In this document: positions 56,811-64,000 of the stretch, in pieces
Layout: each line of letters starts with the position of its first letter
Position numbering within the stretch: the first letter of the stretch is position 1
DNA from: Euptelea pleiosperma
Taxonomy: Eukaryota > Streptophyta > Magnoliopsida > Ranunculales > Eupteleaceae
Direction of reading: 5' to 3'
NCBI GenBank assembly: GCA_035048495.1
Contig: CM068551.1
Location: 9,983,248 to 10,047,247, forward strand
DNA length: 64,000 bases
Made by a program: the position numbers and the translations under genes
The notes under the pieces: model-generated
Seen by the model: the letters and a program-made list of their open reading frames with translations, nothing else
Told to the model about the DNA's origin: nothing
The model's database searches: none

Positions 56811-57530
56811 TCCTTTACAAATTGACGTAACGAGGACGTCGGGGGCCTTTCTGTAAACCATCAACCATCGTTTAAAAAAGCAACCGCTATAATGGAAATA
56901 ACAGCTGATATAACGGAAATGGATCTTTTCCTTTACAAAACGACATAACGAGGATGTTGGGGGCCCTTCTGTAAACCATCAACCATCGTTTAAAAAAGCG
57001 ACCGCTATAATGGAAATAACAGCCGATATAACGGAAATGGATTTTTTCCTTTACAAATTAAACGACATAACGAGGACGTCGGGGGCCCTTCTGTAAACCA
57101 TCATCCATCGTTTAAAAAAGTGACCGCTATAATGGAAATAACAGCCGATATAACGGAAATGGATCTTTTCCTTTAAAAAACGACATAACGAGGATGTCGG
57201 GGGCCCTTCTGTAAACCATCAACCATCATTTAAAAAAGAGACCGCTATGATGGAAATAACAGCTGATATAACGGAAATGGATCTTTTCCTTTACAAAACG
57301 ACATAACGAGGACGTCGGAGACCCTTCTGTAAACCATCAACCATCGTTTAAAAAAGCGACCGCTATAATGGAAATAACAGCCGTTATAATAGAAACGGAT
57401 CTTTTCCTTTACAAAACGACATAACGAGGACGTTGGGGGGCCTTCTGTAAACCATCAACCATCGTTTAGAAAAGCAACCACTATAATGGAAATAACAGCC
57501 GTTATAACGGAAAATGGATCTTCTCCTTTA
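56811..57530 (+). repeat. 118-bp satellite, six units
   Basis: The landmark AACGAGGA recurs at 56829, 56947, 57069, 57187, 57305 and 57423, giving spacings 118, 122, 118, 118 and 118. Each unit contains ATAACGAGGACGTCGG, CTGTAAACCATCAACCATCG and CGCTATAATGGAAATAACAG. No coding frame is kept. Confidence 0.95.
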
Positions 57531-57589
57531 CGTTACATAACGTTTTGACGTTAAGAAAGAAAATAATGATCATTATAATGGCTATTTTT

Positions 57590-57876
57590 GTAAATAGCAA
57601 TTCTATACTTTTTCTTTTGTTAAATGAAAATATATTAAGAGAGGTAAAAAAAGTACAACCCCGAAGGGAGAAGAAAAAACAAAAAGGGAGGATAAAACCC
57701 CCAAATTAGCTATTAGCCTATAACGCGATAATAAATCTGACCCGGGTCCTCCACCGACACTAGGAAAGGGGGCCGATGGTCCCACCACTAGCTCGAATTG
57801 ACCTGTAGCCTAGTACCTGTCTTGGTACAACTGTCCGCGCTGAAGTTTGCTTCTCGCCAAACAGAAGTGATCAAAG
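57590..57876 (-). mobile_element. Probable 3' tail of a LINE (5'-truncated)
   Basis: The minus strand runs from GGACCCGGGTCAG-type sequence through a pyrimidine-rich stretch to CTTAATATATTTTCATTTAA and then an A-rich end. This is the usual look of plant L1-type 3' UTRs. Only about 280 bp is present, with no coding domain, so the call is tentative. Confidence 0.4.
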
Positions 57877-58425
57877 CACTTAAGGAAAAATAAAGCCTTT
57901 CAGCAACGGTCGATGGCCGTCGGTATAGGACCGAAAATCGTCGCTAAAGGTTATAGCGATGGTTACCCCGGCCGTTGCAACCCGTCCATAGAAAAATGTC
58001 GCTAAAAGGTATTAGCGACGGCCACCAAAAATACGACCGTTGCAATAAAGTAATTTATAGCGACGGTCTCTACTTTGGCAGTCGCTGACATCGGTATATA
58101 TTATTTATATTTTTAGCAAAATACTTTTACCGACGGCCATGGCCGTAGCTATAACCACTTTCTAGCGACGGCCAAGTCAATGACCGTTTCTGTAAATGTG
58201 ATATACCGACGTCCATGACCGTCGCTAAAAGCTAATATTTATTTTCAAACATTAAACTTGTACTGACAACCACTTGACTGTCGCTAGAAATTATATAACG
58301 ATGTTTTAGTTTACCGACGGCCAGAGCTGTCTCTATATCAGCTCTATAGCGACGTCCAGGACTTTGACCGTCACTGTAACAATTATATAGCGAGGGTCCC
58401 TGGCTGTCGCTAAAGGTTTTATTGT
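57877..58425 (+). mobile_element. CACTA-like subterminal region
   Basis: It begins CACTTAAGGAAAAATAAAGC, close to a CACTA terminus, and is full of alternating TAGCGACGG and CCGTCGCTAAA motifs. The right side fades out near ATTGTGTAAAC without a clear TAGTG end. Similar repeats are at 27590-28082. Confidence 0.55.
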
Positions 58426-60084
58426 GTAAACTTTTTAAAGTTTTTTATATAATTTGTTGTACTTGTACCTATAATCTGTAGTACTTGTAACCTGTAGTTC
58501 CTCATTTTTCTCTTCCATTTTTATCAAAACAAAGTGTAAAGAAAATATAAGATTTAATATCTTAAATACTTAAGTTTTTACAATATTCACTGTTCCAAAT
58601 TCTACAATAGTATAAAAGTTACAAAATCCAATCTGATAAAGAAGGAGATACGATCAATCAGCATCTAGGCCCTGCAAAACAAATAGAAATAAAATAATTA
58701 ATATATGAACTATTAAGATTCAGTGTAAATGAAATGAAAATGAAAAGTTAAAGTTAAAACCTTGAATGCCTAAACCTATAATAAAAAGTTAAAGTCTCCA
58801 CAAAAGAAATTATAACCACGAACAATAGCGACCTACTAAATTGTGAAGAATAAGCCTCTCTAAAGTTAAATATATATACAACAACGTGGGTTTTAGAGAG
58901 GACATTTAGAAATAGGTAACCTAAAATGGAACCTGGAAGGAAGCCTTGGAAATACCTCTACACGAAGGCGACAAGCAAGTGCAACTTCCCTAGCAACCAA
59001 CAAAGTCACCTAACAACAGAAGGAAGAAAGTCAGCTTATAAACTCTATATAATAGATTACAAATGGCAATTCCTTTATGTTATTTGCCAAGACCCAGCCG
59101 AGTCAACTTAGGTTTAGCTAAATCAGATTTATTTCAAGTTTTTTCAATGCTTGTTTACACTCTTAAATAGTTAAAAACTTAATTTTAAGGATCCAAGTTA
59201 TCTTCTACTTGGATCAAATTCTAACACTATATTCAAGTAGGCTGCATAACTAAGGGTGTCATGATTACAAGGGATAATAAGTGTGTGGTGGAATCAAACA
59301 CAATATATTCAGGTAGCTATGCAATGTGGGCTATCCTTTGCAGTAAGTTAAGTTGCTGTGGGAGGGACATAACTATTGGGAGGTGAGCATGTGTGGATGT
59401 CTTCTACCAAGGTGTAGGAGAAATAAGAACACCGGCTCCTTCCTAGACATGATCAGAATATTGTTCCAGTTATGCACAATAAACACATTTTCTACTTTGA
59501 AAACACGTATCATTGTTAAGAAAAGAAACGAGGTGAGATCTTGAAGGTTGAATCAACTACAAAGTATGAAAGGCTTCTCATTTAGCTAAGGTGTTGCTGA
59601 ACTCATTGGCACTTTATAAAACAGTGTTAAATAAAATGTCAAGTGACTTACTTTCCTCAACAAGATGAAAACATTTGTTAATTTCGAAGGAATATCTATG
59701 ATACTAGATACCCAGCAAATAATGCTTCATGAGTCCCCTTTCCCTATGTAAAAAGTGAAGAACATGGATGTTACTTCAAGCATGCATAAATAAATGCATT
59801 CTTGCAGATATCCACATGCACAGAAGCACAAAGTGCTCAGTGATAAGACAATAGATCTTGAGATAAGACTTGTCTCATTTTTCTCTAGTTCATGTTCAAT
59901 GGTATAGTGTTCATGGCACATATATAATCAATGCTAGTTGATGAATGTGAGTGCTAATATTCTCAAACATTTGAGATTTTTGTAAGAAAGTCTAAATCAA
60001 AACTAAAACTTCAAGATTTTTGTAAGAAAGTCTTAATACTCACCTTATCTCCTAGTTTGAGTAGTGGACCAAAGTTTTAGATTG
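58426..60084. other. Unassigned AT-rich sequence
   Basis: About 1.66 kb with no domain-bearing frame, RNA or repeat I can support. Frames at 58926-59111, 59353-59544 and 59727-59921 are short and unsupported. Confidence 0.4.
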
Positions 60085-60285
60085 GAAAATGCTACGCGAT
60101 AGATAACTAGACAAAAAGTGTATAGTTGAGGACATCAACCATTGGATTCAAGAGATTATGGTCCATGAGGAAACTTCAAAGGGTAAAATAGGTTTTGCTC
60201 ATGGTCTATGGATCTCTTGAATCCAAATGGCCTCAACTGGCACATAGTTTAACCCGGTTATCTTTGGGATAGCATGACTCTTTTG
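60085..60285. mobile_element. Small foldback MITE
   Basis: About 200 bp with arms ATTGGATTCAAGAGAT / ATCTCTTGAATCCAAAT and outer ATGCTACGCGATAGATAAC / GTTATCTTTGGGATAGCAT. No coding sequence. Boundaries approximate. Confidence 0.6.
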
Positions 60286-60891
60286 GATTCCTTAGATTTT
60301 CATTTCGGCATAGCCTAAAATTGAAATTTTTGTGAATTTTAGTGAAACTTAAAATAAGATAACACCAAGGCATCAATATTAGAAAATGACCAAGACACAG
60401 CCCAACACATCCAGTTATCGGGTCCTAAATCAAGCTCAATATAGTCATTTATCTAAAATCAAGCTCAAGTAGCAGCAATATAGTCATTCTAATGTGTGGC
60501 AACATGGGCTCGTGAAGAAAATGACCTAAGGCTCCATATTGTATTGGTGAAAGGATGATGGGGTCACATCCTTAATTCCTTTGACCCCTGCCGGCTCCAA
60601 CTGTGTATATTGTCCGACATGGTCTTGAAAGACCACCATTTACATGGTCAAAAAAATGGCCAGTATAGCTTTAACACTTATTTGCAAAAAAAATGCCTAA
60701 AAAAAAAAAAAAAAATTGACTTAAACATTATAACAAATGGCTAGGTGCATTCAACATGATACAATTCATTTTGGTCTTATGGCTGCCTGATTTGAGCAAC
60801 TAGGTCTATAAGCCATTGAAATTGAAAGTTCAAATCAACCCCCAAGAGGACCATTGTTGTTGTTTAAGAAGTAAGCAATGATGTGATAAAC
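60286..60891. other. Unassigned spacer
   Basis: About 600 bp with an A-run near 60700; nothing else is recognised before the Athila LTR. Confidence 0.4.
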
Positions 60892-63779
60892 TGATATTCG
60901 CTCAAAAGTGCTATTTAAAGCAACTATTCTTCTAGCGTTATCGCACTCTCCTACGTAAAACTACTCTATTTATCGACTTTTTTTATATTAAAGTATCTTC
61001 TATTGCGTAGAACACACTTTTTTGGACGAAATGGTATATTTAAATGCATTAAACACATTTTTAGAAGTCTAGATATAAAGCCGTTCTGATTAAGTCTCAT
61101 TACGCGCTTCTTTTGTCGCAGAAAACCCGATTGGAGAATTTTAGGGATTGTGGGCCCACAATTGACTGCCAGAGCCTTTGATCAAAGCATAGAAAGCTAG
61201 TGGACCAAGACAAGGAGATGTTGGCGAAAGATGGGAAAAGCCAGAGAGTCGAAAGAGTCAAGAGACGACCAAGAGAGATGAAAGACAAGCCCTCAAAGAA
61301 GAGACTAAGGAGATTAAAGCCTATCAATTAACACAAGATGATGACTTGCTCAGTTGGTAAAGCATGCAGGAGACCAAGTCAAAGACCAGGATTCAAGACC
61401 CTTTGCTAGCATTTTCTCTTTATTTTCTCTCTCCTCTCTCTAAACCTCATCCTCTCTCCTCTCTCAAATCTGAATCATCTGATCCTCTCGCTCCTTTTTC
61501 AAATCACTTGATTCTTCAACCTATCTTGGCTGATCATTCGTCTGATCATTTATCCAACTGATCAATCATCTGATCGACCAATCGATCGGTCGATTCCTCA
61601 ATCCTAAATCCTTTGAACACATCACTCATCCGAGATCCAACTGTTCTGCTATCGGCCCTTACATACTCCATCTTGGCCAAAAAAAAATCAAACAAATGAG
61701 GAAGCCTAGATGGATCAAGCTAATGGACCGCAGAGTGGACCAATTTGGCCGACCTAGTTGTGGGTTGGATATAGGCCACAATGAGTACTAGACAGGCAGA
61801 CTTAAACATATAGGTCAAGACGTGTTGGATCATGAATCCTAGAACTTGAACGGTCCTTGAATATTCTTAAATAAGGGAGCAACACGTGGGGCCAATAGAT
61901 GTTAAAATCAGCAATGGTCTTTGGACGGGATAACATTTGGCATAGCAGGTTTTAAAATAAAAATGACTTTTTGGGAGGTTTGCAAAATTTTGTTTTAAAA
62001 TGGGAAGAATCTTTTTGAGAGAAAGAGAAGATCACATGCTGCCATGTGGGGAAAGCATTGAAAGGGCATTTTGGGAACAAGGCACCAAAAATTTACCAAG
62101 AATAGGGACGGTTATAAGAGGAATGGGTTTACAAAACAAAAAGAAAAGATTTTTTTTAAGGGAATGGAGGATTGTTGAAAATGGGGGAGAGGAGGAAGTT
62201 TTGGACGGACTGGATTCCCTAAAAGAATCCTACGGTCTAAAGTGCTCTAACCCTAATCTCCTCTCTTTTCTCTTCTATTCCACCCCCACGTTTGGAAACC
62301 TCTCCAAGCCGTCTGATCTTCCCCACGTCTCCTCTCTTGAGCAAAACAGCCACCACCTCCATTCTCTCATTATCGCTCCACCATTTCGCCTTCACCAGCT
62401 AGCAGCCGTTGCTGCCTCCATGGAGTTGCAGGTGCAGCAGCGTGCTGCTTTTCCACCTTAACTCTCCCCATGCCTCATTCCCTCTTTCCTTCTCCATCTC
62501 TTACTACCCCCCAACCAGTCCAGTCCGCCTCTCTTCCTTGCTGCTGCCGCCCATTCACCTGCTCATCCTCCACCGCCTCCTCCATCAACCGGAGTTGTAG
62601 GTTTGCAACTCCGGTTCTCTCCACAGTAAACAGAAAAAAAAAGAAAAAAAAAGAGAGAAGATGAGAGAAAATAAAGAGACATCACTCACCTTGCTGCCAT
62701 CACCGCCGACGACCTCCTTGGGCTGCTGCTCGTCGTCATCTAGGCGAGCTTGTTGCTGCCCACACCTGCAACCTGCTGCATCTCAACACCCTGAACCACC
62801 ACTCCGGCGAGCCACCTGATTCCACTCCTCTCCCTTCCATGTTTCTGGTCTGCAACGGCATACAACCCCAAGCCATCCACGCTGCCACATGCCTCTCTCT
62901 TCACTCTCCTTCTTTGACTTCTCCAAGCCATTCAAAAATAGAAAAAGAAAAAAAAAAAAAAAAAGAGAAAGGAAGAGAAGAAGAGAAGAAGAGGAGAAGA
63001 GGAACGCCTACCTGATGTTCCTCTCCACCATTCAAGCAGCTCCCCTCATCTCCATTGCTGTCGCCAACAGAGAGGAACCCAGCACTTTCTTCCACGCTCC
63101 TGGCCACGTCACAAACCAGCACCGCCTGCCCCTATCTCCCAATGGTCAAGTCGTTAAGCTCTTTACATGAAGACGATGCTGCATTAAGTTGCTGCAAGAC
63201 TTCATCGCTCCACCTTTTGCCGGCGTTTCATGGCTCGGATCTCCCCTAACTTGGGTCTTGACCATTCTTGGTAAGGTCTCATCTGCTTTCTTACTCTAAA
63301 TGGTGCTCTTCTCTCTCTACCTATCATTTTCTCTCTCTAGATTTACATTAGATGCTTTTTAGTATAGTTCTTTACAAACTTTCCAATACGTAATTTGTTT
63401 TTTTTAGGGATTGTAGTACATTTATCTTAATTAAATAAAATGGCTTCTTTTGATACAAGTTGTTCAATTTAAGTTATGCGATGAATCGTGTTCTTCATTA
63501 ATGTTGTTATTAATAAAAAATAATCTAAAAAAAAATCATGTTTTAAAATCCAGTGATCATCATTCTCACCCCTCCATCATCTTTAGTAGCATTTTCTAAC
63601 AAAAATCTATCATTTTATGTTCTTATTCTGCTAATCCGACTAATCCCGAGTGCGGATCGACATCTGACACAAGCCACTGTGCAAAATTGCTCATTCTACA
63701 GGTTAAAAGTCTCGGATAATTAAAAATGTGTTGAAGTTAGGGTTTCCATAACCAACGACGTGAAAAAATCCTACTTTCA
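60892..63779 (+). mobile_element. 5' LTR of a third Athila element that continues past the window
   Basis: The LTR runs from TGATATTCGCTCAAAAGTGC (60892) to ATCCTACTTTCA (63779), 2888 bp, the longest Athila LTR here. A PBS-like site and leader sequence follow, so it is the 5' LTR of an element rather than a solo LTR. It contains a tRNA-like segment (61338-61402). The frames at 62000-62461, 62409-62600 and 62889-63170 lie in non-coding LTR sequence. Confidence 0.85.
61338..61402 (+). other. tRNA-like segment (A and B box) in the third Athila LTR
   Basis: ATGACTTGCTCAGTTGGTAAAGC (61340-61363) closely resembles a tRNA D arm and pol III A box. ACCAGGATTCAAGACCCTTT, with B-box-like GATTCAAGACC at 61390-61400, follows at normal spacing. 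This is the best-preserved copy of the motif in the window. Confidence 0.55.
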
Positions 63780-63781
63780 AA

Positions 63782-63794
63782 TGGCATCGCTGCC
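63782..63794 (+). other. Primer binding site of the third Athila (diverged)
   Basis: TGGCATCGCTGCC, two mismatches from the TGGCGCCGTTGCC site of the other copies, lies two bases after the LTR end. Both differences fit C to T or G to A decay. Confidence 0.7.
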
Positions 63795-64000
63795 GCTCTG
63801 GTGTACGGAAGTGCGAAAAAGGACATAAAGACAAAATTGGAAAGTTGCTAAAGCAGAAAGCTGCTCAATTTGGATAGCCTGACCTTTTTGGGAAACTTTC
63901 TATTTTTGCTTTTTAGTGATTTTTAGCAGTCTTGTACATTACTATTTTTAATGCCTCGGAAGGCCGAGTACAATTTGTAATAATTTAGAAATTTTACTGC
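63795..64000 (+). other. Start of the leader of the third Athila
   Basis: It is collinear with the reverse complement of about 17755-17965 in Athila-1 (for example AATGCCTCGGAAGGCCGAG). No gene is seen; the element continues outside the window. Confidence 0.7.

Noticed and set aside
58926..59921. Short frames in the right intergenic region
   Set aside because: All are about 60 codons, with no domain, no splice context and no repeat partner.
61338..61402. True tRNA gene
   Set aside because: A and B boxes are good, but I could not build an acceptor stem or a normal anticodon arm, and copies occur only inside Athila LTRs. Kept as a tRNA-like segment.
62000..63249. Frames up to 153 codons near the right edge
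   Set aside because: They lie in the 5' LTR of the third Athila and have low-complexity Ser/His/Pro-rich products.

Overview
The window is nuclear DNA of a flowering plant and is almost entirely made of transposable elements. The evidence is AT-rich sequence, Ty3/gypsy elements of the Athila type, a CACTA DNA transposon with plant TNP2, DUF4218 and DUF4216-like regions, many foldback MITEs, and one intron-containing gene of the plant RNase T2 family. I cannot name the species. No prokaryotic operon, rRNA gene, true tRNA gene or CRISPR array is visible. I see only one convincing host gene.

Left third (1-27256). A non-autonomous LTR retrotransposon on the minus strand occurs as LTR-internal-LTR-internal-LTR. 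Its LTRs are about 3.4 kb, its internal domains only about 0.82 kb and non-coding, and the left LTR is cut by the window edge. The middle LTR (1761-3129 plus 20686-22169) was split by a 17.55 kb Athila element on the minus strand (3130-20680, 5-bp target duplication with one mismatch). That Athila has a decayed gag-pro-pol (16121 to 10501), and its own 3' LTR was split by a solo Athila-type LTR (5575-8256, perfect CCTGT duplication). The right LTR carries a 0.87 kb foldback element (25634-26504).

Middle (27257-48608). A truncated CACTA-like end, a 75-bp tandem duplication, a 387-bp TRIM retrotransposon (28545-28931) and a foldback MITE come first. Then follows a CACTA transposon (29838-48608, 3-bp duplication CTT). 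Its minus-strand transposase gene and its second gene (a Tnp1-like region plus a C48/Ulp1-like protease region) are decayed. The second gene was split by an 8.46 kb Athila derivative on the plus strand (32734-41192, perfect CCTGG duplication) that has lost most of gag and all pol enzymes but keeps one long gag-derived reading frame.

Right part (48609-64000). The host gene (52115 down to 50063, four exons, 251 codons of protein) encodes a secreted RNase T2-fold protein in which all five catalytic positions are replaced, so it is probably not a ribonuclease. Its first intron holds nested foldback elements, and a 412-bp MITE sits just upstream of its TATA box. Beyond it come a cluster of foldback MITEs (53.3-56.8 kb), a 118-bp tandem satellite of six units (56811-57530), a probable LINE tail, a CACTA-like subterminal block, a stretch with nothing recognisable, and the 5' LTR of another Athila (60892-63779) that runs off the window.
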